Counted from the stretch's first letter, positions 1 through 9,550 are shown. The stretch is 64,000 nt of DNA from an uncultured beta proteobacterium (GCA_903821995.1 CAIJNI010000086.1:1-64000); one strand, 5' to 3'. Translations and numbers: made by a program. The notes: generated from the letters alone by a model not told the origin.

Positions 1-2
1 AA

Positions 3-1481
3 TTACATTTCGTAAGCTGTTTCGCCATGAGATGTAATATCTAAACCTTCACGCTCTTCTTCTTCAGTAACACGCAGTCCAATCAGCATGTCAACGATCT
101 TATAGCTCACAAAAGCGACTACTCCAGACCATACTAAGGTCGTTCCAACCGCTTGTAACTGGATCAAGACTTGATCAACTATCGAGTAATCCGGTGTGAC
201 CGCATTCGCAACATAGTCATATACCCCTGTACCACCCAATGAAGGAGCACAAAATACGCCAGTCAGTAATGCACCTGTGATTCCGCCTACACCGTGTACA
301 CCAAATACATCTAAGCTGTCGTCTGCCTTAAGAATCTTCTTCAGACCCGTAACACCCCATAAGCACAGTACTCCTGCTACTAAGCCAATCACAATCGATC
401 CCATCACACCCACAAATCCAGCCGCAGGGGTAATCGCTACTAATCCAGCAACCGCTCCAGATGCTCCACCTAACATCGATGGCTTCCCTTTTAATATCCA
501 CTCTGCAAAGATCCATGACAGAACCGCTGCAGCTGTTGCCATCAATGTGTTCGCAAATGCTAAGGCTGCACTACCGTTCGCCTCAAGCGCTGATCCAGCA
601 TTAAAACCAAACCAACCTACCCACAGCAATGAAGCACCCACCATCGTCAAGGTTAAGTTATGTGGCTTAAATGGCTCCTTACCATATCCCACACGCTTAC
701 CAATCACATAAGCACCCATTAACCCAGCAATCGCTGCATTAATATGAACGACTGTCCCTCCGGCAAAGTCCAGCGCTCCTTTTTGGAACAACCAACCCGC
801 AGCAGCAGTTGCTTTTTCAGCAGCAGCAGCGTCTGTATAGGCATCAGGACCAGCCCAGAACCAAACCATGTGTGCAATCGGTAAGTAGCTAAACGTAAAC
901 CACAACACTGCAAACAAGAGAACTGCTGAGAACTTAATACGCTCTACAAATGATCCCACAATCAAACATACTGTAATTGCTGCAAAAGCGGCTTGGAATA
1001 CCATATAGGCCAACTCAGGAATAACTACACCTTTACTAAAGGTAGCCGCTACAGAGTCCGGCGTCATGCCTGCCAAGAATATTCGGTCAAAGCCACCAAA
1101 GAAGGGATTGCCCTCAGTAAACGCTAAGCTATAGCCGTAAATCGCCCAAAGTACCATGATTAATGAAAAAATCACCAAACATTGCATCAACATCGACAGC
1201 ATATTCTTCGTTCTGACTAAACCACCGTAGAACAATGCCAAAGCAGGTACGGTCATCATGATGACGAGTGCTGTAGAAACTAATAACCAAGCTGTATCAC
1301 CTTTATTCGGCACAGGAGCTGGCGCTGCTTCAGCAGGAGCTGCAGGTGCCCCTGCAGCAGGAGCTGCAACAACTGCAGCTTTTTCTTCTGCACTCACTTG
1401 GGTAACAGGTGCTAAGAATACCAAGCCTAAACTTAAGGCTAAGGCTCCAGATACTACAAATTTTTTAAATATGTTTTTCAT
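3..1481 (-). CDS. amtB: Ammonium transporter AmtB
   Basis: Inner-membrane ammonium channel of the Amt/Mep/Rh family, 492 residues. The N-terminus is a signal peptide ending near VSAEE, followed by an Ala/Pro-rich linker and about eleven hydrophobic segments. Visible family marks are the DFAGGTVVHINA signature and the second pore histidine in VFGVHGVGG. The stop lies three bases inside the window, so the gene is complete. It starts 15 bases after the glnK stop, the classical glnK-amtB operon, in which the trimeric PII protein plugs the channel when nitrogen is plentiful. Expression is expected to follow nitrogen limitation through the promoter ahead of glnK. Confidence 0.97.
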   Translation of the reverse strand: MKNIFKKFVVSGALALSLGLVFLAPVTQVSAEEKAAVVAAPAAGAPAAPAEAAPAPVPNKGDTAWLLVSTALVIMMTVPALALFYGGLVRTKNMLSMLMQCLVIFSLIMVLWAIYGYSLAFTEGNPFFGGFDRIFLAGMTPDSVAATFSKGVVIPELAYMVFQAAFAAITVCLIVGSFVERIKFSAVLLFAVLWFTFSYLPIAHMVWFWAGPDAYTDAAAAEKATAAAGWLFQKGALDFAGGTVVHINAAIAGLMGAYVIGKRVGYGKEPFKPHNLTLTMVGASLLWVGWFGFNAGSALEANGSAALAFANTLMATAAAVLSWIFAEWILKGKPSMLGGASGAVAGLVAITPAAGFVGVMGSIVIGLVAGVLCLWGVTGLKKILKADDSLDVFGVHGVGGITGALLTGVFCAPSLGGTGVYDYVANAVTPDYSIVDQVLIQLQAVGTTLVWSGVVAFVSYKIVDMLIGLRVTEEEEREGLDITSHGETAYEM

Positions 1482-1496
1482 CAGTATTATTCCTGT

Positions 1497-1871
<375 letters not shown>

Positions 1872-1977
1872 TTAATATCTAAATAATAGATTTAAGAATG
1901 CTCGTAAGTTTTATAAAATACTCAGTTTCTTATTTTAGGAAGTCTGAATAACGATTTTTTTAGGAATGTCCGGTTTT

Positions 1978-2012
1978 GTGCCAGGATTAGTGCAAATGCA
2001 CCATTTTAGTGA
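1978..2012 (-). promoter_or_regulatory. Possible NtrC/sigma-54 control region of glnK-amtB
   Basis: Read on the minus strand, 1983-1978 gives TGGCAC, a perfect sigma-54 -24 element, but the expected -12 GC is degenerate (GA). Just upstream, 1998-2012 reads GCAC, seven bases, GTGA, one base off the NtrC half-site pair GCAC-N7-GTGC. A perfect palindrome GTGCAAATGCAC sits at 1990-2001. The NtrC-like site is much closer to the -24 box than usual. The nitrogen genes downstream make this plausible but the match is weak. Confidence 0.3.
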
Positions 2013-2073
2013 ATTGCATATTTCTTATGAATTGCTCATAATTGGAAGACTGTAATTAACTTTTGAGGATGCA

Positions 2074-2337
2074 ATGGCTAATAATGATTTTTTTCAGAAA
2101 TTTCAATCTATGGCTGAAGATGTCCAGAACAAGGTTTCTGAAGCAATACGTCAGTCTCCTGCCAAGGATGTTGAAAAAAACGTACGTCACCTCATGAGCC
2201 AAGGCTTTCAAAAAATGGATCTCGTGACACGTGAAGAGTTCGAGATTCAAGTTCAAGTTTTAGCTAAAACCCGCTCAAAGCTCGATTCTTTAGAAGATAA
2301 GGTGTCTGAACTAGAGAAGCTTGTTGCCAAAAACTAA
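2074..2337 (+). CDS. ubiK: Ubiquinone biosynthesis accessory factor UbiK (YqiC family)
   Basis: Protein of 87 residues of the BMFP/YqiC family, now called UbiK, a membrane-associated factor that helps the aerobic Ubi hydroxylase complex. It has an amphipathic N-terminal helix (DFFQKFQSMAEDV) and a C-terminal coiled coil rich in charged heptads (KTRSKLDSLEDKVSELEKL). The length is typical. It is transcribed divergently from glnK and ends one base before the stop of the convergent lipoprotein gene. Placement next to glnK-amtB is, from memory, common in Burkholderiales. Confidence 0.88.
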   Translation: MANNDFFQKFQSMAEDVQNKVSEAIRQSPAKDVEKNVRHLMSQGFQKMDLVTREEFEIQVQVLAKTRSKLDSLEDKVSELEKLVAKN

Positions 2338-2338
2338 T

Positions 2339-2926
2339 CTAATAGGGCCGAAACCCGGAAAAAAAAGTTTCATACTGCTCGGTAAGCTCACTTAATTCTG
2401 ATGCTCGTGGTTCGTTATTAAACATTTTAATTGCGCTGAGTTGATAAATCCTATTGATGCCACTGGGGTCTTGCCTAGCCACCCATCTTGCCCAATAGAT
2501 TCGATATTTATGATCTGGACCAAAACCACTCAGACGAACTCCTTGTGCATTTAATTTTTGTTTCTTTTCGCCAGCAAGATAAAAAAAGCATTCTTGCTCC
2601 GGACTTATTTTTCCATCTTTTAAAGAATTCTGAACGCCATCTTTCATCCACTTCAACACTTTTTCGGAAATATCTTTTTCTTGACCTAAATTCATAGTCC
2701 CAACGGCAAATAGCATTTTGTCAGCAGTAGCTGCTTCCATCACCATAGTTCTTGACTTGCCCTCTATGGTTATTGTCTTTTGTTCCTTACTTGTTTTAGC
2801 GGGAAACCATGCTGTAAAGGCCTGCTCATCCGAACGAATTTCTCGCCAATTAAATGTCGCAGTACATGCCACTAGACCAATTAAGGCAAAGGATCCTATC
2901 CAGAATTTATATCGAAAAATATTCAT
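2339..2926 (-). CDS. Hypothetical lipoprotein
   Basis: Protein of 195 residues with a lipoprotein signal peptide: charged start, hydrophobic core and lipobox LVAC with the Cys near residue 21. The mature part is soluble and polar. It includes NWREIRSDEQAFTAWFPAKT, similar in style to small secreted proteins that describe a possible surface or transport role, but I recognise no domain. It lies 142 bases after lipA on the same strand and probably has its own promoter. No function is proposed. Confidence 0.75.
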   Translation of the reverse strand: MNIFRYKFWIGSFALIGLVACTATFNWREIRSDEQAFTAWFPAKTSKEQKTITIEGKSRTMVMEAATADKMLFAVGTMNLGQEKDISEKVLKWMKDGVQNSLKDGKISPEQECFFYLAGEKKQKLNAQGVRLSGFGPDHKYRIYWARWVARQDPSGINRIYQLSAIKMFNNEPRASELSELTEQYETFFSGFRPY

Positions 2927-3068
2927 TATTTTTAGTTATGACTCCAAACTACCTTAATCTAAGCAACTTTGTGTTTAATAACACTAACAAAGAATTGATT
3001 TTTACCAGGTGCTCGTCGCCACCAAAAACCCTCAAGAAATTTTTCTTTAAAGACGTTGCACTATTGCT

Positions 3069-4055
3069 TTAAACCACCCCAGCAAGATGGGCTTGTTGAT
3101 CTGCATGATAGCTAGATCGAACCATTGCCCCAACAGCTGCATGAGTAAACCCCATCGCTTTTGCCTGTTCTTCAAACATTTTAAAAATATCGGGATGAAC
3201 ATATCTTCGAACGGGTAGGTGATGACTTGAGGGGGCTAGATATTGCCCAATTGTGAGCATGTCAATGTCATGGGCACGCATATCGCGCATCACTTCTAAA
3301 ATTTCTTCGTCTGTTTCCCCTAAGCCGACCATTAAACCGCTTTTTGTGGGGATCCCAGGGTATAACTTTTTAAAATCTTGCAAAAGTTTTAGTGAATGAT
3401 GGTAATCAGCCCCAGGCCTAGCCTCCTTATACAAGCGAGGCACAGTTTCTAAGTTGTGATTCATGACATCCGGTAAGCCTAATACTCCCTGCTTGCCTAG
3501 CACCTCTAAGGCAAATTCAAGCCTCCCCCGAAAATCGGGCACAAGGACTTCTACTTTGGTATTTGGCGAAAGAACTTTAGTTTGATAAATACAATCAACA
3601 AAATGTTTAGCTCCCCCATCTCTTAAGTCATCTCGATCAACACTCGTTATCACAACATAGTTGAGTTTTAATGCGGCAATTGTCCTGGCTAAATTCGCGG
3701 GTTCCTTATCATCTAAAGGATCTGGCCGACCATGCCCGACATCACAAAATGGACAACGGCGCGTACATTTCTCACCCATAATCATAAAAGTAGCTGTGCC
3801 TTTACCAAAGCACTCTCCTATATTAGGACAGCTAGCCTCTTCACATACCGTTACTAACTGATTCTCACGCAAAATTTGCTTTATTTCATTAAAACGCGTA
3901 TTCCCAGAGGAAGCTTTAACCCTTATCCAATCAGGCTTTTTTAAAACTTCGCTGATTGGGATTATTTTGATAGGAATACGTGAAGTCTTCTCTCCTGCTT
4001 TTTGTTTTTTATTTGGATCGTAAAGAGAGGGGGATGATTTTATATTTTCTGTCAT
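3069..4055 (-). CDS. lipA: Lipoyl synthase
   Basis: Radical-SAM enzyme that inserts two sulfurs into the octanoyl chain on the lipoyl domains of dehydrogenase complexes and GcvH. Length 328. The auxiliary cluster motif is [12 protein letters not shown] and the radical-SAM cluster motif is [10 protein letters not shown] (CxxxCxxC). The C-terminal part ends with the conserved arginine-serine stretch ([11 protein letters not shown]). It follows lipB on the same strand with a 34-base gap, so octanoyl transfer and sulfur insertion are co-expressed. It is also a SAM consumer, in a window rich in SAM-cycle genes. Confidence 0.97.
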   Translation of the reverse strand: MTENIKSSPSLYDPNKKQKAGEKTSRIPIKIIPISEVLKKPDWIRVKASSGNTRFNEIKQILRENQLVTVCEEASCPNIGECFGKGTATFMIMGEKCTRRCPFCDVGHGRPDPLDDKEPANLARTIAALKLNYVVITSVDRDDLRDGGAKHFVDCIYQTKVLSPNTKVEVLVPDFRGRLEFALEVLGKQGVLGLPDVMNHNLETVPRLYKEARPGADYHHSLKLLQDFKKLYPGIPTKSGLMVGLGETDEEILEVMRDMRAHDIDMLTIGQYLAPSSHHLPVRRYVHPDIFKMFEEQAKAMGFTHAAVGAMVRSSYHADQQAHLAGVV

Positions 4056-4089
4056 GATGAAATTTACATTTCTACCCGTAGTTTAATTC

Positions 4090-4743
4090 TTATTGGTAGT
4101 TAAGTTGTATTTTTATCTCATCAATTAAAATATCTTCAATCTCACTTATCTGCCTATCAACTCCTAATGTGTACAAGTCGGTCGTTTTCAAGCCTGAATA
4201 GCCACATGGATTGATACTCATAAAAGGCAATAGGTCCATTTTGACGTTAAGGGCAAACCCATGATAGCAACAATGTTTTGATACTTTAAGGCCTAAGGCC
4301 GCGACTTTTATTAATTCATCAGAATCCGAGGCTATTTTCGAATTTTTAACATAAATTCCAGGGGAGCCTGATTTACGCTCTCCAATAATTCCCAATTTTT
4401 CCAATGTATTGATAATGATTTTCTCAAGCCTGAACACCAATTCTTTAACAAAGAATGGTTGCCGTCTAAGATCAAGCAAAAGGTAAACCAGGATTTGACC
4501 CGGTCCATGATAGGTGATTTGTCCACCTCGATCTACTCGGACAACGGGAATCTTATTACCAGGATCAATGAGATGATCAGAGTCACCGGCCAAACCAAGT
4601 GTAAAAATAGGAGGGTGCTGAACAATCCATATCTCATCAAGAGTTTGAGGTGTACGCGATTGGGTAAATTGCTGCATTTCATGATAGACCTTTAAATAAT
4701 CTTGCAGACCAAGATGGCGCAAGTTGATTTTTAAAGGGCTCAT
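4090..4743 (-). CDS. lipB: Octanoyltransferase LipB
   Basis: Moves octanoyl from acyl carrier protein to lipoate-dependent enzymes. Length 217. The RGGQITYHGPGQ motif and the catalytic region with PCGYSGLKTTDL (Cys and the downstream Lys of the thioester mechanism) are both present. It starts three bases after the DUF493 (YbeD) gene and precedes lipA, the order ybeD-lipB-lipA known from many proteobacteria. Confidence 0.95.
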   Translation of the reverse strand: MSPLKINLRHLGLQDYLKVYHEMQQFTQSRTPQTLDEIWIVQHPPIFTLGLAGDSDHLIDPGNKIPVVRVDRGGQITYHGPGQILVYLLLDLRRQPFFVKELVFRLEKIIINTLEKLGIIGERKSGSPGIYVKNSKIASDSDELIKVAALGLKVSKHCCYHGFALNVKMDLLPFMSINPCGYSGLKTTDLYTLGVDRQISEIEDILIDEIKIQLNYQ

Positions 4744-4745
4744 TT

Positions 4746-5018
4746 TTATAAAACCACACTCACATAAGGGTGCGTAGAGAGCGTGCGATAAACCTCATCT
4801 AATTGCTCTCGATTCTTGACGTAAACATTTACCGTTAAACCCAAGTAGTTGCCCTTCTTTGAGAGTCTTTCTTCGATCGTATTGAAGTCAAAACTCGAAT
4901 CAAACTGCTGACAAATATTTGTAATCACTTGCTTGAAATCATCCCTCATTTGCCCCATGACTTTGATAGGAAAATGGCAAGGGTACTCAATCAAAGATTT
5001 TGAATGATCATCTGACAC
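4746..5018 (-). CDS. DUF493 (YbeD-like) protein
   Basis: Small protein of 90 residues of the DUF493/YbeD family, which adopts an ACT-like fold and is thought to be regulatory. The characteristic core is YPCHFPIKVMG and the C-terminal strand is STHPYVSVVL. The start is GTG at 5018. It overlaps the end of the upstream hydrolase gene by 11 bases, which points to translational coupling. Neighbours lipB and lipA follow. The molecular function of the family is not settled. Confidence 0.88.
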   Translation of the reverse strand: MSDDHSKSLIEYPCHFPIKVMGQMRDDFKQVITNICQQFDSSFDFNTIEERLSKKGNYLGLTVNVYVKNREQLDEVYRTLSTHPYVSVVL

Positions 5019-5718
5019 GTGGTTGCCCCTCCCACGATCTTATAACGATGTCTCTAATACAGTGTAATTTCCGATGAAAAAAATGATCTGCTTCTGGTAT
5101 GACACTTACAGCTAACTCTTGCGGAGCGGCCCAATCGAAAACGCTCTTTAACAGAATAGTTTCATCTCTTTCTCCATGAATCAAAATAGTATTTGCCGGC
5201 ACTTTTGGCAAAGTCCATTTAGAAGTCGCTGATCCTACCAACACTAATCGCTCAACGTCTTGACCTTCGTCTAATAATCTTTTACACACCAGACTACTCA
5301 CATAAGTCCCAAATGAAAAACCCGCTAGGACCAAAGGTAAATCTCTTACAGTTTTAAGCCAGGGGTACCCTCTTAATTCCTCATGAGAAGCCCATGAATC
5401 AGGGTTTCTCATCCATTCAACAACTTCATATATATCCGAAGACTCTCCAAGACCATCATCATGAGTGCCTGTGGTTTCGCCAATCCCTCTAAAGTTTGGA
5501 CGAAGACTGATATAGCCCAGTTGATTTAAAGCCCTAGCAAGCGTTTGGACGACCTTATTGTCCTTTGTACCTCCCATGAGAGGATTAGGGTGAGCTACTA
5601 GAGCTAAGCCTCTAATCTTATATTCTGGATTACTTAAAAGCTCTATAGGTAAATCTAGAGAACTTTCAACTTGCCCAATACTTGCGGGAATTATTATTTT
5701 TAAAGTTCGACTATTCAT
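5008..5718 (-). CDS. Alpha/beta hydrolase
   Basis: Predicted serine hydrolase, 236 residues. The nucleophile elbow is GFSFG, an acidic residue follows in HGERDET and the catalytic His is in EADHFFH. The N-terminal HPNPLMGGTKDN stretch and the LRPNFRGIGET motif are typical of the cytosolic family often called alpha/beta hydrolase (COG2945). The substrate is unknown. It overlaps the upstream ferredoxin gene by 8 bases and the downstream DUF493 gene by 11, so the three are translated as a unit. Confidence 0.88.
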   Translation of the reverse strand: MNSRTLKIIIPASIGQVESSLDLPIELLSNPEYKIRGLALVAHPNPLMGGTKDNKVVQTLARALNQLGYISLRPNFRGIGETTGTHDDGLGESSDIYEVVEWMRNPDSWASHEELRGYPWLKTVRDLPLVLAGFSFGTYVSSLVCKRLLDEGQDVERLVLVGSATSKWTLPKVPANTILIHGERDETILLKSVFDWAAPQELAVSVIPEADHFFHRKLHCIRDIVIRSWEGQPRVR

Positions 5719-6025
5719 TAATCAGTAATCTATCCACCATAGTGCCGCGTAAAAAATGACTTTGAATAATCTCATCAACATCTGCTTTGTCCACCATGGT
5801 GTACCAAACACCCTCTGGATAAACGACCATCACTGGGCCATTTTCGCAGCGATCTAAACAGCCTGCTCGGTTAACTCTAACTTGTTTTTCTCCATTAATT
5901 CCCAAAATCTTACATTGCTCTTTAGCATAATTAAACAACTCTGTAGCGCCCTGTTGTTCGCAACAAGATGCTCCATTAGATCGTTCATTTAAACAAAAAA
6001 ATGCGTGGTATTTATAGTGGCTCAT
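5711..6025 (-). CDS. Thioredoxin-like (2Fe-2S) ferredoxin
   Basis: Protein of 104 residues resembling the thioredoxin-fold [2Fe-2S] ferredoxins (COG3411, related to NuoE C-terminal domains). Cluster ligands are suggested by Cys in FFCLNERSNGASCC near the start and GCLDRCENGP in the middle, followed by the family stretch MVVYPEGVWY. First gene of the ferredoxin-hydrolase-DUF493-lipB-lipA run. Its electron partner cannot be told from sequence. Confidence 0.87.
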   Translation of the reverse strand: MSHYKYHAFFCLNERSNGASCCEQQGATELFNYAKEQCKILGINGEKQVRVNRAGCLDRCENGPVMVVYPEGVWYTMVDKADVDEIIQSHFLRGTMVDRLLINE

Positions 6026-6051
6026 TAGTAAAAATTATATCGATTAAACGT

Positions 6052-7143
6052 TTAATGGTTTGAAATGTCTGTTTGCTTCTGCATTAGGCACAATATTGCC
6101 CATATTGGCCATATCCAAGATAGCCATTGAAATAGTACATTGAAGTGAGTAATTCGACCTTGCGGCAACATCTGATGGTGAGAGAGAAAAAATGGATTAA
6201 GTGGCATGATATTGACCACTATCACTAAAAGAATAAGTCCATATATTGCAATCAATCGTTGGGTTTCTTTTGTTAATTTTCTAACACTCAACAGAATAAC
6301 TACGCCTAATAAAAGGCCTAAGTACGAGGATACACTTATCACATTCATCGCTTCAAATAATCCTAATTGAAAATAACTTATAAATATTTTGATGCCAATA
6401 GTGGCTATAAATAACAAGCTTAAAATTTGAATTTGAACTTTTTTGACTTGCGTAGCATATAGAAATACAGTCCCAACAATAATGGTCGCTAAAAAAGTAG
6501 CGAAAATTTCTTGGCTAAAATTTTTAATGGGCAAACTCCAATATGGGCTAATACGCGTTACCTTGAGGCCTAAATCTCCCATTCCCATCCATGCATTTTG
6601 AGGATAGATTTGTGCCCAAGGGAATAGTAAAAATAACAAGAAAAATCTTTGTTGCCCGCCAAAAATAGAATGCCTAACCCTTTCTGCAACGTTTCCTGAG
6701 AGTAAAGCAGGGCTTAGCGGCAACGCAAAAAGACCACCAATTAATGCACCCAAGATATTTGCATACCAATCGACTGAACTTGATATTCTTGTCATTAGAT
6801 AAGTTTGTGCTGATTCCAGAATTCCGGAAAAAAGCACACTCACCAATAGACTAAAAAGTAATGCCTGCCATTTTCTATATTTGGGGTAGGCTGCAAATAC
6901 TAAGATAAATCCTAGTGGGATGTATCCCAAAATATTCATAACAACATCAAAAAGAGGGATATATCTTGGAATTGGGGCTGTAATCCAATCTAACAACTGT
7001 GCGGAATCTTTGGTATCTATGTCAAATGGCGTTAATGAGACAAAGGCAATTAATAAAAAAAGCCCTGTCGCACTTAACCTTGCTAAAGGATATGTGTTAC
7101 CTCGAACAGCTGATTTCGGAGGGGGTTCAATTATTTTTGTCAT
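6052..7143 (-). CDS. VanZ-like membrane protein
   Basis: Integral membrane protein of 363 residues. The N-terminal half (about 25-140) carries the VanZ-type segment pattern, including the DVVMNILGYIPLGFILVF stretch. The C-terminal half adds several more transmembrane segments, so the total is about ten. Single VanZ proteins confer teicoplanin resistance in Gram-positives, but in proteobacteria the role is unknown and resistance should not be inferred. Divergent from birA with only 26 bases between start codons. Confidence 0.8.
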   Translation of the reverse strand: MTKIIEPPPKSAVRGNTYPLARLSATGLFLLIAFVSLTPFDIDTKDSAQLLDWITAPIPRYIPLFDVVMNILGYIPLGFILVFAAYPKYRKWQALLFSLLVSVLFSGILESAQTYLMTRISSSVDWYANILGALIGGLFALPLSPALLSGNVAERVRHSIFGGQQRFFLLFLLFPWAQIYPQNAWMGMGDLGLKVTRISPYWSLPIKNFSQEIFATFLATIIVGTVFLYATQVKKVQIQILSLLFIATIGIKIFISYFQLGLFEAMNVISVSSYLGLLLGVVILLSVRKLTKETQRLIAIYGLILLVIVVNIMPLNPFFLSHHQMLPQGRITHFNVLFQWLSWIWPIWAILCLMQKQTDISNH

Positions 7144-7169
7144 ATTTTCTAATCTGTTTCTACAATAGC

Positions 7170-7961
7170 ATGATGAACATAAATTGGCAGTTTGAACAGG
7201 TTGAAGTTACCTCCTCTACAAATACAGATTTGTTAGACAGGCTTCGACTTGGTGAAATCACTCAACCAATTTCGAGGATGGCTCTGGTGCAAACTTCAGG
7301 TAAGGGTAGGCGGGGCAGAAAATGGATATCTGAGCCAAGGCGATCACTCACTTTTTCCTTAGCCTACCCTTTTAACCATCCTGACGGCATTAAACATCTC
7401 TCTGGACTGAGTTTGGCCTGTGGGATGGCCTTAATTCATGGTTTAAGCCGTTTTTATGGTGTATCTGATGCCACACTATTTGATAAGGGACTGCGGTTAA
7501 AGTGGCCTAACGATGTATTGATAAACAATGAGAAGGTTGCAGGAGTTCTGATCGAAGGTTCTCAAAATTCTAAAAATGGGGTGGCGTGGATGGTGATAGG
7601 CATTGGGATCAACCTTTACCCACTTGAAAAAATCGATGCCGACTATCGCTCTAGCTCCCTTGATGAACTAATTCCATTGCCACTTAATCATACAAATGAA
7701 GACCTTTGGCGAGGCTTAAGTGCCTCACTATGGGAAAATTGTTGTCATTTTAATATCCATGGCTTTAAAGATCTTAAGGAATCATGGAACAAGTGGCATG
7801 CGTTTCAAGGAAAAGTAGTTGAAATTAAAGAAAACTCCCAAACTCAAGTTCGTGGAACTTGTATTGGCGTTACAGAAAATGGTGCTTTAATGATTGATAC
7901 TGACTCTGGAATTCAAACAATATACTCCGGTGATGTCTCTTTAAGGTTAATGAATGAATAA
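7170..7961 (+). CDS. birA: Biotin--[acetyl-CoA-carboxylase] ligase BirA
   Basis: Biotin protein ligase. From the ATG at 7170 the product is 263 residues (7173 is an equally good adjacent ATG). An open frame continues upstream to 6999, but that part lies inside the divergent VanZ gene and lacks family similarity. The catalytic core shows GRRGRKWISEPRRS and LKWPNDVLINNEKVAGVLIEG. There is no N-terminal helix-turn-helix, so it should attach biotin to AccB but not repress biotin genes. It overlaps coaX by 8 bases. Confidence 0.93.
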   Translation: MMNINWQFEQVEVTSSTNTDLLDRLRLGEITQPISRMALVQTSGKGRRGRKWISEPRRSLTFSLAYPFNHPDGIKHLSGLSLACGMALIHGLSRFYGVSDATLFDKGLRLKWPNDVLINNEKVAGVLIEGSQNSKNGVAWMVIGIGINLYPLEKIDADYRSSSLDELIPLPLNHTNEDLWRGLSASLWENCCHFNIHGFKDLKESWNKWHAFQGKVVEIKENSQTQVRGTCIGVTENGALMIDTDSGIQTIYSGDVSLRLMNE

Positions 7962-8769
7962 GTTAAGCTCTCCTTTTTTGTTGTTACTCGATATCGGTAA
8001 CACTAGAACAAAGTGGGGCACATCTCAAGCTATTTCTTTAGCAAATACTGATCGCTATTTAAAGAACGAGTTGAATGGAACAGTGAGCCATGCCGATCAA
8101 TCTCAATTTGAGCAATTCGTAGAAAAAAATATCCCTATACCAGACCAAATTATTTTTGTATGCGTAGCTAGTAATGCCGTCAAACTTCACTGGCTTGAAC
8201 ATTTAAAAAAACGCTGGCCACAGGTATCTCTCATTGAGGTTTCTGGTAAAAAACTAATACCGGGACTCATAAATGGCTATGATAATTCCAACCAACTTGG
8301 AGCAGATCGCTGGGTATCCCTTATTGGAGCTAGGTATACCTTTCCTGGAGTGGCTGCGCTCGTCGTGAACTCTGGTACAGCAACTACGATAGATGCCATA
8401 AACGCCGAAGGTATTCATCAGGGGGGATGGATCATCCCTGGCTTTTCGTTAATGTTTAACTCTCTAAAGTCTGGAACTGCGCAATTACCTTTATCCCCTC
8501 CGATAGAAGATTTTTCAACAACTTTTTCTTTTGGCAAAAATACTCACTTAGGAATTCAGAACGGGGTTTTAAATGCTCAGGTTGGAGCTATTTTAAGAGC
8601 CACTCAACTTTTCCCTCAAGCAGAAAAAATAATTTTAACGGGTGGTAACTCACCGCCACTTGAAGCTTCTCTAAAAAATAATCCTGGATTTCCAACTACT
8701 TTGTACGAGCCTGACTTAACTCTTAAAGGCTTATACTTTTATTCAATACATTCTTTAACTGCTAAATAA
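7954..8769 (+). CDS. coaX: Type III pantothenate kinase
   Basis: First step of coenzyme A synthesis, phosphorylating pantothenate. Length 271. The ASKHA-fold phosphate motif is LLDIGNTRTKWG at the start, followed by GADRWVSLIGA (substrate loop) and NSGTATTIDAI. It overlaps birA by 8 bases, the usual birA-coaX pairing in betaproteobacteria. Both enzymes feed fatty-acid synthesis (biotinyl-AccB and CoA). Confidence 0.95.
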   Translation: MNKLSSPFLLLLDIGNTRTKWGTSQAISLANTDRYLKNELNGTVSHADQSQFEQFVEKNIPIPDQIIFVCVASNAVKLHWLEHLKKRWPQVSLIEVSGKKLIPGLINGYDNSNQLGADRWVSLIGARYTFPGVAALVVNSGTATTIDAINAEGIHQGGWIIPGFSLMFNSLKSGTAQLPLSPPIEDFSTTFSFGKNTHLGIQNGVLNAQVGAILRATQLFPQAEKIILTGGNSPPLEASLKNNPGFPTTLYEPDLTLKGLYFYSIHSLTAK

Positions 8770-8771
8770 AA

Positions 8772-8981
8772 ATGCGTGTGATCAATTTATTCATTGGGCT
8801 ATTCATAATCCTTAACCTAGCATTAGGCATGGCATTAATTTTTCTTCCTCGCGAGACAGCCAAGCTTATAGAAAAGACTTTGGTCACCCAAACTGAGCCT
8901 GTACGTGATACAAAACTTCAAAAAATTCAACTGGAGGGCACAGTTGATGGTCGAATTAGGTTTAACAGGACGTCTAATTAA
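8772..8981 (+). CDS. Small membrane-anchored hypothetical protein
   Basis: Protein of 69 residues: one N-terminal hydrophobic segment (about 4-25, FIGLFIILNLALGMALIF) and a polar tail. It starts two bases after coaX, so it is probably co-translated. In related bacteria the gene after coaX often encodes a longer SPOR-domain protein. This one stops before any such domain, so it may be a remnant or a distinct small protein. It converges on rfaE2 with a 4-base overlap. Confidence 0.6.
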   Translation: MRVINLFIGLFIILNLALGMALIFLPRETAKLIEKTLVTQTEPVRDTKLQKIQLEGTVDGRIRFNRTSN

Positions 8982-9484
8982 CCTCTTATTTTATGAAGTA
9001 ATTTGGAAGTTGAACTATGGTAAATGAATGGAATAGCAAAGGCCTTCCCACCCCAAGTTTTGACTAATTTTGTTTCTTCCAATGTATCAATTTCATAATC
9101 ACCCCCTTTTACATAAATATCTGGCCGAAGTTGGTTAATGAGATTAACTGGCGTTTGCTCTTCAAAGCAAATCACTAGATCTACAGAGGCTAATGCGGCA
9201 ATTAATGCCATTCTGTCATTCTGACTATTAATTGGACGGTCATCACCTTTGCCAAGCGATTTGACAGATTGATCTGAATTAATCCCTACAATTAAGCTTG
9301 AGCCTAGGGACTTAGCTTGCTCTAAATAGGTCACATGCCCACGGTGCAATATATCAAAAACTCCATTTGTAAAAACAATAGGGGCTTTTAAAGCTTTGAG
9401 ATAATTTTTTATAGCGTCTTCACTTTGAGGAGAAGAAACAATCTTTAGTTCAAACTTAGGGCTTTCATATTGCAATTTTTTCAT
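8978..9484 (-). CDS. rfaE2: D-glycero-beta-D-manno-heptose 1-phosphate adenylyltransferase
   Basis: Nucleotidyltransferase that makes ADP-heptose for the LPS inner core, 168 residues. The signature is FTNGVFDILHRGHVTYL with the HxGH motif, followed by GINSDQSVKSLGK and VKGGDYEIDTL. This is the stand-alone C-terminal half of E. coli HldE (also called hldC or rfaE domain II). The kinase half is not in this window. Divergent from the peroxidase operon. Confidence 0.92.
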   Translation of the reverse strand: MKKLQYESPKFELKIVSSPQSEDAIKNYLKALKAPIVFTNGVFDILHRGHVTYLEQAKSLGSSLIVGINSDQSVKSLGKGDDRPINSQNDRMALIAALASVDLVICFEEQTPVNLINQLRPDIYVKGGDYEIDTLEETKLVKTWGGKAFAIPFIYHSSTSKLLHKIRG

Positions 9485-9528
9485 ATATTAATTCTAACGG
9501 CATTTCTGAAAACTTTTGATAAATGCCT

Positions 9529-9550
9529 TAGACTCTAATCTTTGAGACTA
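9529..9550. promoter_or_regulatory. Imperfect inverted repeat before the peroxidase operon
   Basis: TAGACTC at 9529-9535 and GAGACTA at 9544-9550 pair at six of seven positions, separated by 8 bases. It lies 30 bases before the glutathione peroxidase start and within the 95-base divergent gap with rfaE2. It could be an operator for a repressor or redox regulator. No named box was recognised and the symmetry may be chance. Confidence 0.25.

Noticed and set aside
277..711. 144-codon open frame antisense to amtB
   Set aside because: It is a shadow of a strongly conserved transporter gene, has low-complexity Pro/Ala/Thr composition and no Shine-Dalgarno.
2339..2365. GGG...CCC followed by A-run near 2343-2365 as a bidirectional terminator
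   Set aside because: Stem is too weak and lies within the C-terminal codons of the lipoprotein gene.
6052..7143. VanZ-like gene as glycopeptide resistance
   Set aside because: Only the fold is shared; Gram-negative homologues are not known to give resistance and no van genes accompany it.
6999..7169. N-terminal extension of BirA to 320 residues
   Set aside because: The extra part lies inside VanZ on the other strand, has no helix-turn-helix character and the family alignment starts at 7170/7173.
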